Source: Hofstenia miamia
Lineage: Eukaryota; Xenacoelomorpha; Acoela; Hofsteniidae
DNA length: 64,000 bases
Reading direction: 5' to 3'
Assembly (NCBI GenBank): GCA_900660155.1
Contig: CABFPE010000148.1
Span: forward strand, 968,269-1,032,268
This document shows positions 33,899-46,960 of the stretch, piece after piece (positions within the stretch are counted from its first letter, which is position 1; each line of letters begins with the position of its first letter). The notes below the pieces were generated by a model. The model was given only the letters and a program-made list of their open reading frames with translations. It ran no database searches and was not told where the DNA came from. A program made the translations under genes and the position numbers.

Positions 33899-36800
33899 GT
33901 CTTAATTGTGAAGTTCCAATCAGAAAAGTCTACGTGTACAAAAAGTCTACAAGATACAAAATACAGTTTTGGCTGACCACAAAAAAACACATAAAAATGC
34001 AAGAATTGCATTATTCTATAAATACAATTATGAGATATTGCCTTTTTTATAAGAATGGTTGCATTGGTTGCTAGAAAATGCACGGTGATATACGATATAT
34101 TAGATGTCATAGAAGAAAGTTAACTCGTTCCAGTGTATCACACGAACATTTTATATTACTAAAATTTAGTAAAATTAATACAACCATCGTATCATGAAAG
34201 TATATTATTTAAATAGGGCATACGCATTATTATTATTAAGTATTAAAATATATTTTAAGCATATATATTTCCCCTATATACAAATGAAAAGTGAAATACT
34301 CGTTTATACAATATGGAAAGCCGAGTTTTTCAGAACTTTTGAAAAAGTAACATGGTTCAATTGTTCCTAACTTCCTCAAAAATTGAATTTACACGTATCT
34401 TCCACATGTATGAAGTCCAATTTAAGACGGCAAGTACATTTTTTTCCAAGTATCAGTTTTCACAGTTTTCTAAACCAGATCATATATAAACTGAAATCAA
34501 TCAAACCAAATCAAATCAATTGATTTGATATCAACCCTTTTAGGATAGTAATTCAAATAAATATCAATGGTTTGGATACCCTGGTTTTTGTGGCTTTTTG
34601 TAGTTTGATTAATCAATTATGTGCAAGGAATTTTCATTCAAGGGTTAAATTGGGCAATGAAAGAAATTCGACAGGTGAGGTCTGATCTAATAACGATAGG
34701 TATTTTAAGTGTTGGAAAAATACCTTTAATACACAATTTTAACAAATTTCGAGGCCCAATAGTTATGCAGGCACCTACATATGTATATGTACAAAATATT
34801 AAACAGGAAAAAGTATCCACCTATACACAAAACCGGGTACTAAAAAGTGAATACATAAAATTGGGAAGAGGATGGTGGCGCTCCATTTTGATCCGCACCG
34901 GGCCCACAAACATACAGTGACGCTACTGATTTCTTTGTATGCTCATAATGGCATTATTTTAAAATGTCAATACAGATTGAAAATTGAATTTGCTTTGATT
35001 TAATTGTCTTACCCATAAAGCGTACAAACTCAGTTTAATTCGAAATTTTTAAATATATGTAATTGACTTTCAGAAATTTATTATCATTTAATATAATTAA
35101 AAGCCACATCAAAACGGAAAAGTACGTTAATTTTCTATTTAATTCCAGTGACCTTCTATCGCATACTTCAAAAGTAGATAATATCAGGATGTAGACCAAG
35201 GATTCTACTTTAATATTAACTTACTGAGATACACCAATCTCATTATTTTCAAAGAAGCATTAATTTTTGGTTTTTTAATAACGGACATTTTATTATCGAC
35301 AGAAAAAATTCTATGCTATGCTAGCACAATTAATTTTCTTATCTTCATTCTACGATTAGAGTTGGAATTGCGAATTAATTTTAATGAGCTAGAACGCAAT
35401 AAATGCCTACGAAACCATAAATAAACTTTTTCTGTGATCTTGAAACTTGTGATCAATTCTGGAATTCTCCCAACATCAAGCCACTGAATTGCCTTTATCC
35501 TCAGATACGAATTAGCGTCTGTAAGGGTATGTAACTCATTTTCAAAACGATCATATGGTTTTATTTAATAAAAAATGTGGAAGTGGATTATTAAGCAGTA
35601 AAATGCAATGTTAATATCGAAAGAATTTAAGGGCGCATGTAGTCACTGCAAGTCTTTCTACGGACATAATTCAATGAAAGATAAAATATAATGCATATAT
35701 AATTCTAATATTCGAAAATTGAATTAAAATTTGCCATGCACTTTTCTAAATTCTATGATGGTTTCAACAAAAAATATTTAAACGTCCATAACTTATAAAC
35801 TAATTAAGATATCTAGAACCTTAAAGCACCGAAGAAAGCGATCTACAAAAAAGAAATAGCTGAGATTAGGTGTTCTCCAATAGGCTTTAAACTTTATTGT
35901 TATCACAACTTTGTGATGGGACGTAGGAAGAATTTCAAAATTTTTTCAACAATTGAATTTTTCATTGAAAAGTAATCCATGCTTTGACTTACTTCAGGCA
36001 CGGGAATAATCCTTAGAGCAAATGCTCATTGCATGACACAAATTTACACATAGATGTGTCTACATCCGAGTCTTTTCAATTTTCTCAATCAGTTTGAACA
36101 AAATATAAGAAAATGGCGAACAATTGTTTCTAAAATTAAGGTCACCCGAAGCAGTTAAAATTGACCAAACACAGACTATAACTTAAAGATTTCATGTACA
36201 TACTGCTAGAAGCTCTCAAAAAATCCAATATAAGGGACTATTTGTGTTTTTAAGATCTAAGTTTAAATTCTTAGACTATATAAATAACCCCATTTTCTAA
36301 GGAATACAATGAAAGCTTATTACATAAGATTGCCGGAACCGCAATTCATATTGTCTAGTCATGCAGAGAACGCTGCTTTTAAGCTGTTGACGAAAATGGT
36401 GAAACCATCACATTCCTGTATGCATCAATGCATTAAAGGTTTTATGAAAATTAATAGTTCTTTGATCTCTCATTCATGAATTAAGAATAAAAATTTTCTC
36501 TAATTTTCATCATAAAACAAACTAATATACAAATTCATTCGATCAGAAATATATTCTTAAGCATAAGAGAAATCTGCTATTAAATAAGCATTTCTATCAC
36601 ACTTAACTGGGTATTCAGTGAGGCGCCAGTAGCCCTGATAAAAGTATTTAAGGAAGTTCAAAATATGAAGTGGGTCAGAAAGAAATCTGAATTGTTTTTG
36701 ATTTTCAAATTCAAAAGTAACTCAGGTATACACTTGTTTTACATACTATTAATGTCCAAAAATATTGGCAATATTTGTTTGCAAAAGTCTTCCCATTTTT

Positions 36801-38671
36801 AACCTAATAAATAATTTCTAATATTAAATATAAATAATCAAGAAGCATGTAGCGATTTGTTCTGCTTGGTTTTATGGAAAATTATCATTTTCAAAATATA
36901 ATAACAAAGTTTTGTTTTAAAATATATTTGATAAGGACTTTTTCGTAAGCACGATGGCATCTTGGAGCAATGAATTGCAATACGAGAAGACTTATCAGTG
37001 TACAAATCTTGCGCTATTGAATTTTAAGACATTACTTTTTCGATGAAAACTTCAGGATTTTACAGCAATGCATTATATTGGAAGAACTAATACACAGCAA
37101 TTTTGCATTTCTTTTAAGATATTACCAAAGCAGTGGTAGCTTTAAAACTTAATTTACAACCCTAAGTAATTTTGGGTTTCGAAATTTATACGTTGGGTAC
37201 TAGTAGACCGCCGTTTCAGAGTCAAGGGGGTTGAATTTTTTCTTCCATTTTGATAAGATAATGCTCCTCACTCAAAGTCCATTAAAATGAATTGCTTTAC
37301 GCTTGGAGTAAAGCATATATTAATATGGTTCAACCGTTTTTGCAACCCTTGTCACATTTTGGCGAAAATAAATTAGTTGTGGTTATGCGGTAGTGTCTTC
37401 AAATGCCATCTACCGCATATAAAAGAAGATCGGTGTCAAAAATTTCATGTCTCTAAAACTTAGCTTATAATTTATTAATATTAAGTCTTCTATAATCATT
37501 AACAATAATAAACTATCAATTCAAATATTATTTTCTTGTGTTAGTAAATATACTGCAAAAATGTAAAAATTCAGGTCATATATATATATATATATATAAA
37601 TATTGAAAATGTAAGAATAATATCAATAAAGTGCTCAATATTTCAAAAATATTAATGGGTATTCAACTTTTTCTATCTAATTTAACGTCTGATATAATCA
37701 ATTTGAAATATCAGCTATTTTGCATATTTCAAAATAATGACGCTAAAACTAACTTCATTAAAGTAAGAAATTCATTTTTATAATATTTATGTTTATTCTA
37801 AGTGAAATTTTTCTAAACTTAACCTCATACTCCATAAATATTGAAAAGAATTTCTGTATTTCTTTCAAAATCTTAGCAAACTGACAATATGAATTTAATG
37901 AACCACGATTTGCTCTAAGTTTCCTTTTAAACTATGAAAACAAAGTCAAATTATGAAATATTATTGAAAAAATTCAATTATGATGTTACAATGCAAACAT
38001 TTCACAACAGAAATAATTTATAGTTTTGTTAACACAATCTTTCAAATTATGCAAGAAATGTAAAAAATCTCTCATCATAACTACAGGCTTTGAAATCAAA
38101 TGTGCAATTCTCAGTAAAATATTTGATTTCCAAACAGAATTTCCAAAATTAACGGTAATCTTTGAAATTCTTTAGTATATTTTGAGTGTTGAGACACGAT
38201 CTGCTTCGAAAGATAAATCAAAGTTTCATGAATCACTTTTTCAAGATTGAATTTTGAAGTGTTTATTGGGATAGATTGAAGAAGGCTCGAAGTCTGCAAT
38301 TGATTAACTATTTTGAAAAAATTCATTTATGTATTTTTGTGTATATTTGTTTTATCAATATATTTATGCATGACCATAAACAACATGTAGCAAACTCATT
38401 AAAAGACAAAATGAATTTTGGATAATTTCTAAAAAGTCTCCAGAATTTTGCCAAAAAAATCCATAATTCAAACATTTGTAAAAACCAAATAATTTTTCTA
38501 GGGAGATTAAAATAAGCTTGATTGAATTTACATGAAATGAGGTTACTTTTTTATTATTGGGATCGTATGTATTCAAAATTAGCATAGATAAAACATTTTT
38601 CGCCTTTATCTTTTTATATTTTCATTGGAAATCAAGGCTTAGTGATTCTAAATGCTCTATAAAATTGTAAC

Positions 38672-39181
38672 TTAACCCTATTTCCACTAGAAATGCTTAA
38701 AAACCTGTGATGACTTCAGCAAAATTTTTTAAATGTTTATAACTCAAGAACTAATGAAGATATTTAAAATCGAAGAACCCAAAATATAGACAATTTTCTC
38801 CTCTTTCCCTTTCGTCAATAATTCAGGACTTGGCGCAGTAACCCCGCGCGTGGCCGGGACATACGCAGATTGTCTTCAGAAAACACAATACCTTAATGTA
38901 GCTGTTGTTTCCATGGGCATTAGACCGCCTCACTAGGAATGGAAATAATTTGAATATTACAAAAATCAGATTTCTCATTGAAATAATAGTTCTTATTCGC
39001 ATGCGTTTCAGACATAAGCACATGCTTTAGTACGTATCTTCATCATTGAATAAACGGACCCTACCCCATAGTGTCTACGTAAAAACCATTCAATATTTCT
39101 TTACAGGTTAGGATAATATTGTTCAAAATGGGGACAAATCTGTTTGATACGTAAAAGTAACACTAGTGGAAATAAGGTTAA
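38672..39181. mobile_element. piggyBac-like non-autonomous element, 510 bp
   Basis: The left end is TTAACCCTATTTCCACTAG (38672-38690) and the inverse of the right end is TTAACCTTATTTCCACTAG, one mismatch in 19. TTAA followed by CC(C/T)TA is the piggyBac signature. Internal sequence is shared with the copy at about 41950-42432. No coding capacity. Confidence 0.7.
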
Positions 39182-40135
39182 ATATTGAGAAATGTGTACA
39201 TAAAAGTTAAACATTTGATACTGAAATTTATGAGTGCAGCAAAATAAACTGACAGCCTTTCTTTAAGTATCTTCAAATTTTTTAGAAATGCACTACTTGT
39301 AATTAGCAATAATAAAATTTCATGCAAAACATTTTTTACTTATTTACTTAAAACATAATTGCTCACAATCGATTATACTATTATAACTTATGTATTATGG
39401 AGGTCACAATCAACTTAATAGTAATGTGACTGACAATTCTTTTAAATAATTTGAAAAATATGTATGATTCCTACATTAGCATTAATTACATCTACAGCAT
39501 GTAGAAACAAAGCAATGAATGCTCATAGAAGTAGTTAAATTTAGTGGCGTACGCAAGGGGAGGCATAGTGGAATGACACCGTCAGGTTTTCTCTCTCTTC
39601 TCTCTAATATTAATATTGGTCTATGTTTTGGTTGAAGACTTTTTGCATATGCAGTATGTGTAATTATGACAAATTCACAAAACAAATAAGTATGCACTAT
39701 TCATTGAATAGAGAATACATCCATTGCAATGACAACAATCTCTAATAATAGGTATGAAAATATAGTACATTTGGACTAAGCGTGTATTATTCCTAGACCT
39801 ATACATAGTGCCAGTTAAAACCGACCAAATATTTCGCTAGTAAATTAGGAAGTCAATGGCATTATGGGATTACATTCATGTTCATGACATTTCCACTACA
39901 GAGAGTGGTAATGTTCTTCGACTGAAAACTGGCAGTGGAGACAGTTGTGGAGCAGTTGTTTGTTTTGATTTTTTCCGATATTTAATTGATATTGTCAAAC
40001 AGCATGGACATGGAGGAGGGGAGCAGAAAATTTTTCGCCAAGCCCGATTTGGGTTTAGAAACTTTTAAACCATTTAAAAACACTTCTCCCATTTTTGTTT
40101 GCTAAGCCAATGTTGAATATATTTGAAATATAGAT

Positions 40136-41065
40136 TAAAAACCACAAAAAAATGAATATATATATATATATAATTTATATACTAAAAATGAAGTTATATT
40201 TTTATACAAATAGCCAATAAGTCATGTGGCATTAACTTCATTTTAGTTGATTTGCGTACACTGATGGTTTTACATAAATTTCATCAGAATTCTTGCAACT
40301 GTTCTACAAGGGCTGCCTTGGACTTATGAAATTTGGCTGCAAAGATGAGGAAAGAGACTTTTCATTTTAAGTACATGATCTTAAGGAAGACAAATTATAA
40401 GTTTTATCATTGCGCAACATTTGAGAAAAGATATTTATTGACATCATGAACTAGTAATATTATCTTCATTGGGAACTTGAAAAACGTATACAACACAAAA
40501 TTAAGGCTTCTGTGTTTCTTAAGGCCGCGGTTAAATTAGTGATTAGTTAAAAGTAATCTGTCACATTTGAAAGCATTGCTCGTTTAACCAACCTAGATTA
40601 TTAGCGATGTGATGATCACAAAGAAACCAAACGGGTACGATTTCTTGGGGATCGTCACATCGCTAATTATCTTGGTTGATTATAGACGTGTGACAGATCA
40701 CTTTTCACCAATCACTAGTCTAACCGGTTTCCAATGAAAATAATATTCCTAGTTCATGATGTCAATAAATATCTGCTCTCAAATGTTGCGCAATGATAAA
40801 ACTTATAATTTGTGTTCCTTAAGATCATGTGCTTGAAATGAAAAGTTTGTTTACTCCTCATCTTCACAGCCAAATTGCATAAGTCCAAGGCAGCCCTTGT
40901 AAAACAATTGCAAGAATTCAGATAAAATTTCTTTAAACCATCAGTGTACGCAAATCAACTCAAATGAATGTTAATGCCACATGACTTATTGGCAATTTGT
41001 TTAAAAATATAATTTCATTTTTAGTATATAAATTATATATATATTCATTTTCTTGTAGGTTTTTA
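40136..41065. repeat. 930-bp near-palindromic long inverted repeat
   Basis: The left arm 40136-40626 and right arm 41065-40641 read as each other's complement with scattered mismatches, separated by a 14-base loop (40627-40640). The outer ends are TAAAAACC.. on both arms, and the innermost stem is GCGATGTGA.GATC..CAAAGAAA type. The left arm carries about 60 extra bases near 40480-40540. A transcript across it would fold into a very long hairpin. Most likely a foldback or long-TIR DNA element; flanking TA is compatible with a TA target. Confidence 0.85.
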
Positions 41066-41949
41066 TTTATATAACATAGGAAGGCTTTTCCAGTATATTA
41101 TGTTTTATATAACAATATTCGATTTTGAATTATGCGAAAAAGCATCTTTTGATTAATAAAACAGACGAAAAATTAGGAAGTAGTTCACAGAATCTAATTC
41201 CATTTTAAATTATACAGGATATTTATTTTCATGGGAAAATTTATGGATATTGCAGAACTATTAATTAACTCGGTTGTTACAATTTGGTGAAAATTTGTTT
41301 AGTTAAATGCATGCTAGTCATCTGATATTTGATAATTCCAGTAAATTCGTAAAGATGAAAAATAATTTTTGTAATAAATATATCTGCTTAGTGTTCACCA
41401 AAAACTTAAATCCATATTGAGAAGTAAAATAGTGTACACAAAACAAACCTGTGCATACGCAAAAACTGTTGAAAAGTAGAAATAAGATGCAAAGTTGGAA
41501 GCGGTGTCCGCGTTCTAGTTAAATAATATAGTCTTACTTAGTGTCTAAATCGCTGTATCCAAAAAAACCTAAACAATTTTGTTTTCACAGTATTTGGTTG
41601 CAATCAATGTCATTGTTCATCCTAGAAACAGAGGAAAGAAATCAAGGTTTAGTGTAATACATAATTGCTTTAAAGTATCGCAATTTGCTAGGTCAATGCC
41701 AAAAATTCTAAAAGTCTGCTACACCTAAACTACATTTTCTTTCGTAAATTTAGTGTTTCAAACCAACCGTTACAGCTTGAAAATCATCTTCTAATCACAC
41801 AATAAAATAGACATCTCTACTGTGAAGATCACAATTCTCTACAGGAATCACTCAATAACAATGACTGGGTGCGTGAATAAATATGTAAGCTTGAAAGTAA
41901 GTCTCAACATACGTACTCACAATTCTGAATATATTTTACTCTACTAAAT

Positions 41950-42432
41950 ATATATTCCTCTTGGAAATTTTCAAAATCTGTGATGGTATTCCTCAAAAAA
42001 GTTATTAAACCAACATAACTCATGAAGTAATGAAAGTATTTAAAATCAGGAAAACCACAAGATAGAGATTTTTTTCCTCTTTTTTCTAATTGATTTTGAC
42101 GACGTTGCATTTGAATGGGGCTCACATAGTTTTTCTGCATACAGAGAAATATTTAAGGTTAGTTGTTATTTCCATGAACACTAGTCATGGTATTAATTTG
42201 AATTTTTCATAAAAATCGGATTTCTCATTTTAAAAAAGTCAATATTTACATATACCTTAGGCACAAGAATAATTCTTAGCACAAAACTATCATTACATGA
42301 GTGCGCAAAAACACATAGATGTGTACATATCAAAGGCTTCCAATATTTCTTTACATGCTTGGATATAATTGTTCAAAAATATGGATAAAGCGGTTAATTA
42401 CTTTAATGTAAAGCTAGTGGAAATAGTGTTAA
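41950..42432. mobile_element. piggyBac-like non-autonomous element, second copy
   Basis: Sequence similar to 38672-39181 in the same order: a CTGTGATG block, AACTCATGAAG..ATGAAAGTATTTAAAATC, the ACACATAGATGTG region and the CAATATTTCTTTACA block. The right end CTAGTGGAAATAGTG is followed by TTAA (42429-42432). The left end is eroded, with no intact TTAA. More diverged than the first copy, so older. Confidence 0.55.
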
Positions 42433-42521
42433 GCATAATAACAAGAAAAATCATTACTTTGCTAAAGCCATAAATGTACAGTACTGCTCGCGTAAGAAGA
42501 ATTTAAACAACTCGAATTTAA

Positions 42522-42534
42522 CGCCATCTAGTGG
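42522..42534. promoter_or_regulatory. Candidate CTCF core site
   Basis: CGCCATCTAGTGG fits the inverse CTCF core (YGCCMYCTRSTGG) at every position. A single motif match in a repeat-rich region; binding is inference. Confidence 0.3.
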
Positions 42535-42713
42535 CATATTACTGCTGACTCAATGCGTTTTGTATTCATTTTTGATAAAAATTGTGATAATTGAAGTGCA
42601 TTTAAAGCATGATGCTTTTACTCTGCAGAAATTTTCAACAAGCCTGTAAAATTAAATCATGATTGACAATTACAATTTGAATATTGAATCAACATGTGAA
42701 TTACGTCAATTAT

Positions 42714-42715
<2 letters not shown>

Positions 42716-42747
<32 letters not shown>
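42716..42747. repeat. (AT)n microsatellite
   Basis: Pure dinucleotide tract of 32 bases. Confidence 0.95.
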
Positions 42748-42751
<4 letters not shown>

Positions 42752-44104
42752 ATTTTACACTAAACAAACTTCAGTCAATAAAGATTATTCTTCATTGTGT
42801 TACTCATTCATTACCTGTTTGATTCATAGTTGGAAGTGGGACGGAATTTTCATCCCGGGCCCATTTCATGCCTGTATTTCACAAACCTCGAACGCTACTT
42901 TGAAAATATTCAAATTAGTTCAAAAAATTATCTTCCTTTAAAAACAAAAAATCAAATGAAATTATACAAATAAAATAGAATAATTGATTAAGTTTGTTCA
43001 TTTAAACAATTATGCTTAAATTTAATAAGGAGATAAACGACTTAAAGAATATCCTCCAATTTTAATATTCCCGTCAATTTAAAATATGTCATCTCGGAGA
43101 CGTCCTGTTTCCAACACTTGTTTGAACACGTTTGAACATTAGAATACACTGTGTATTAACTAAATCTGTAACCAGCTGTACTTATGCTCAGAAATATTGG
43201 GAAATTCACAATTTCATGGAATCCCTAAAATACAATGAACTCGTGAAATTGCAATTTTACTTAAATAAATTCAGAAAGTCATAGATATCATAACACTACC
43301 CCTAACCCTAAGCGCAACCCAATCCATAATGTAGAGGTTTTATGAAGTCGTTCTGTGAAACAGCAATTTCTCAAATACCCTGAAATTTCAGGGATTTCAA
43401 GATGATTATAGTTCTTACTGTAATACCTGCTTTCCCAAAATATTACTCCGCATGTTTTTAAGGAAGAGACTTGTGGGACATTTATTAGGCTTCGCATATT
43501 ACATTTTGTAAAAACACAAAGTCCTTAACCCTAGGAATGTGGTATGCCCAAAGTCATAGAAATATTTTAACCCTTTCACATTTTTCCATATTCATTGAAC
43601 TTTTTTAGGCGCTAGTTCGAGTCAAGCTAGAACACTTAATCGCGATTTTGAGTGGAGTTACAATTATATTTAGATATATATTTTCTTGTTAGGCTAAGCT
43701 ATATATATAACTGTGGTAATCTATATAAATGCAGTACAAAATACAAATTTTGAGATAAATAATGAAAGATCGATGGATTCTTTGAAATCATAGACAAAAA
43801 TTAAAAAAATGATTCTCTTCAATCCAACATTGAGTCGGTTTTGAGTACTCGAAATGTCAAGTTGAGGTTTGGAACTCAAGTTGAGTTCATGTACTCTCGC
43901 GGGGGTCGAAATTTTAAGTTCTTACATAATTTAGTTTTGATAAATTTATTTCATTCTTTCGTCAGATCATCTTTATTGTCTAAATCCAAAGACAATCTTC
44001 AGTATAAGCCTCATCAGACGACAGAGAAGTTGCATTTTATATATTAAGTTCAGCATTAATAACCATTAATTTTGAGCTTTTCTTTGATACGTCTTGATCC
44101 ACCC

Positions 44105-44109
<5 letters not shown>

Positions 44110-44159
<50 letters not shown>
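44110..44159. repeat. (TA)n microsatellite
   Basis: Pure 50-base tract, the longest sequenced TA tract in the window. Confidence 0.95.
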
Positions 44160-44164
<5 letters not shown>

Positions 44165-44624
44165 ATATTTTTTGAAATACATAATGTATAAACACCTTAA
44201 TTAACTTCCTATAGAATATTTGTATGGGAGCCAAATTATCTCTCCAGAGAAGAAATATGGAAGTTCAATTAGTGATTTGATATAATAATTACATCGATGC
44301 AAATGAATATCGTCCACATACATTACTGCCCCATTTAACATGCTAACTCGATCAGCCTAGAATTTCAACCTTTTGCTTTTGTATGTCTTCATTTAGATAA
44401 AATTGAAATAAGAATATTTGCTAAACGAAATATCATGAATATTAAAATATATTATTCCTATATGATAACTTTCACCCAATCTGAATAAAATACTAGAGCA
44501 GTGTCTCTCTAATGTTTCTAGATTTAAATTCTGCAATCTATAATAGCTTCGAGAAATAGGAAAACTAATTCAAAATAGGAAAGAAGTTCACTTATTTAAA
44601 TAGTGGCGAAATTATGAAATTTTA

Positions 44625-44650
44625 ATGTGGCCAGACTTTATGGACACCCT
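44625..44650. mobile_element. Solo mariner-like terminus
   Basis: Inverted, it reads AGGGTGTCCATAAAGTCTGG, close to the CAGGGTGTCCAT termini of the element at 9119. It abuts a short (TA)n tract and no partner end was found nearby. Confidence 0.35.
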
Positions 44651-46049
44651 ATATATATATATATATTGTAGTTATCAAATATATTTTTTAAATGTATAAC
44701 CATAAAGTCAATTATTATCTTCACAGCTCGTACAATAATTTGTCATGATTTTATTGAATTTATTTCATTCTTAGTATGGAAAACCAAGCCAGTAAGAATA
44801 AATTATGTTGTTTGCCATTAAATAAGTCTTCTTTAGATATCATTTGACAGCTACAATTTCATCCTTAAAACTTAAGGAAAGAAATTTCGTGACTACGCCA
44901 TTTATTAGTTTCTGTAAAGCCAGTCTTAACTCCATAAATTTCTAATCTTCATGGCGTCAGATTAAGCTATAATTTTGTATTATAATAATACTAATTTGTT
45001 TCTAATATAAATCTATATCTAATTTAGAATAAAACACAAAAATATTAGTGCTCGCTTCGCAGGAACAGTTGAAAATTCTGACTGATGCGAATTGACCAAT
45101 TTTGTTAGTAATATAGAATGGGGTTGGTTTGATTCAGGCTTCTCAATAGATTTTTCTTCATTTTTCAACCCATGCATTTGAAAAATCTCAAATTGTATTT
45201 TTACTTTTCAGATCTTTGAGCAATTCAATAAAATTTTGATGAGTGCAAACTGTAAATTGTTTCTCAATAAAATAGCACTTAAAATAAAATGACTCCCTAA
45301 AGTCTATTGGTTTTCCTTATTGTTGACATAATGCTCGAACATTATGGTTAGGTGCATCCTTGTATTACACTAATTCTGAAATACCTTGATGCTTCCTTTC
45401 AATTTTTATCACTTCTTTAACTATTGCAATCTGCATACTTCCTTTTAACTGAAACATTAATGAGGACAATCAATGAATCTTAATACACTATTAAAGGTGA
45501 ACTATACACCTCAAAAGAAATTTTGGAAGATTTGTAATCAAGAATTCTTATTTCAGCATTCTACCTGCTATAGTTTAAAATTCATAGATACTTAAAACCC
45601 TAAGCATTGATTTTGGACACCAATTAGTACATTCTTGTATATAATTTCAAGAAACTATGTACATGTAATTCAATTTCCATTCAAAACTTCTTAAAAAATT
45701 TATCCCTCTTCAGATAAACAATAATTTCTCATTAAAATTTTATCAACTAACCATCAATAAAACACTAATAATCATATTAACTTGGTGGTTTTGCACATTT
45801 ATGCAACTTGATATATCAAAAGGTATGTACAAACGGCTTGGTGTCTGAAATCACAGTTTTAATTTTCACCAAATATTAGGAGGGGTAAAAAGAAGATTTA
45901 TATTATATACCCTTCCCTACATATAATGGAATATTCTTGTTTGCATAGAGATAAAAGATTAAGGAAATTTCAAACAATTCAAGATTTCATTTTTCCATTG
46001 TATTATATCATTTTGTTTAAATAATTTCTAAATCAAACTAAAGATTCTA

Positions 46050-46960
46050 AATCTTGATAAAGTTTAACCGAATAACCTGTAAACAAAAAGTGTATACATA
46101 ACATCTTGGTTGTCTTTGTTATGACAAATGGCAAATCATGAAATAATTTTGACATTGTATTAGAGAAGCCGACAGAGACCTGGAAGAAAGGCGGTTTTTT
46201 AACATAACTTAGATTCATATATATTTGCCAGTATCCACATTTGAAGTTAAGCAATGTGCAAAGGTGTGCACCAACAAGTTTGTCTCGTATTCCTTCAGGA
46301 ACTTGGTCTAGGCTTGCATTAATATATATTAGATTTGTTAGTCCCAGAGCATTGTGGTGTAGGGAAAATAAACTAGCGTGTATGTATCCAGATTTTTGCG
46401 TGTATGTACGAGTATGTAGTCCATACTATCGTGTATGTATTTGATGAATTTCAGTAAACATGAACGCAAATTATCGTGTATTTTCATGTATTATAACATG
46501 TATTTCTTATTTACGGTGTGCGTGTGCCCTGCGCTGTCCAATTATTTGTTTTGTGTTTTTGATTTCTACTCAAATGTTAGTTTCTAAAATTCGCACGAAA
46601 CATCTCACCCTACACCACGCCACATGCCTGTTATGTCATTTTAATTAACCTGGCACGTGTTGAATTGGGGTTGAGGGTCTGTCCGTGTATATCATGTATT
46701 CAAAATCTGACGCTTATTTTGGCCACTGCGTATCGTGTATGTATCTCAAAATTGTTCGTGTTTGTACATGTATGTATCAAATTCAGTCATTCCGTGTATT
46801 TTTTCGTGTATGTATGTATACACGACAATACAGTGGCAGTGGTTAGTCCTCTATTATCAATGAACATTCTAATATCAAAAGAATTTTTCTTATTTCCGAC
46901 TACAATTGGTGTGCAAGAAGTATTTTTGCGAATCTATCTATGTTTTTACCAGTTCAATGT
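46050..46960 (-). pseudogene. Ty3/gypsy-like reverse transcriptase remnant, split by a repeat
   Basis: Right of the 457-bp insertion, the minus strand reads TPIVVGNKKNSFDIRMFIDN, matching the SPIV.V.KKDGS.R.C.DYR block of Ty3/gypsy reverse transcriptases. Left of the insertion it reads SLDQVPEGIRDKLVGAHLCT and then LLNFKCGYWQIYMN, matching the GA..FSTLDLKSGYWQI block. Stops and frame changes (for example two TAG/TAA codons near 46930-46960) show it is dead. The YxDD region was not recognised. The element boundaries and any LTRs are not visible. Confidence 0.65.
46374..46830. mobile_element. 457-bp dispersed repeat, copy B, inside a reverse-transcriptase remnant
   Basis: This is the second copy of the repeat at 26306-26762, in the same orientation. 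Gypsy-like reverse-transcriptase motifs lie on both sides in the expected order on the minus strand, so this copy inserted into an existing retroelement. The open frames inside it (several over 60 codons) are shared with copy A and look like by-products of its GT-rich sequence rather than genes. Confidence 0.7.

Noticed and set aside
34510-34529. 20-bp AT-rich palindrome ATCAAATCAATTGATTTGAT
   Set aside because: AT-only palindromes of this kind are expected in such AT-rich sequence; no context supports a function.
34621-34920. 99-codon plus-strand open frame starting MQGIFIQGLNW
   Set aside because: No domain, no homology recognised, overlapped by an equally open minus-strand frame; expected by chance at this length.
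43299-43312. CCCCTAACCCTAA, telomere-like
   Set aside because: Only two units, in single-copy-looking surroundings; not a telomeric tract.
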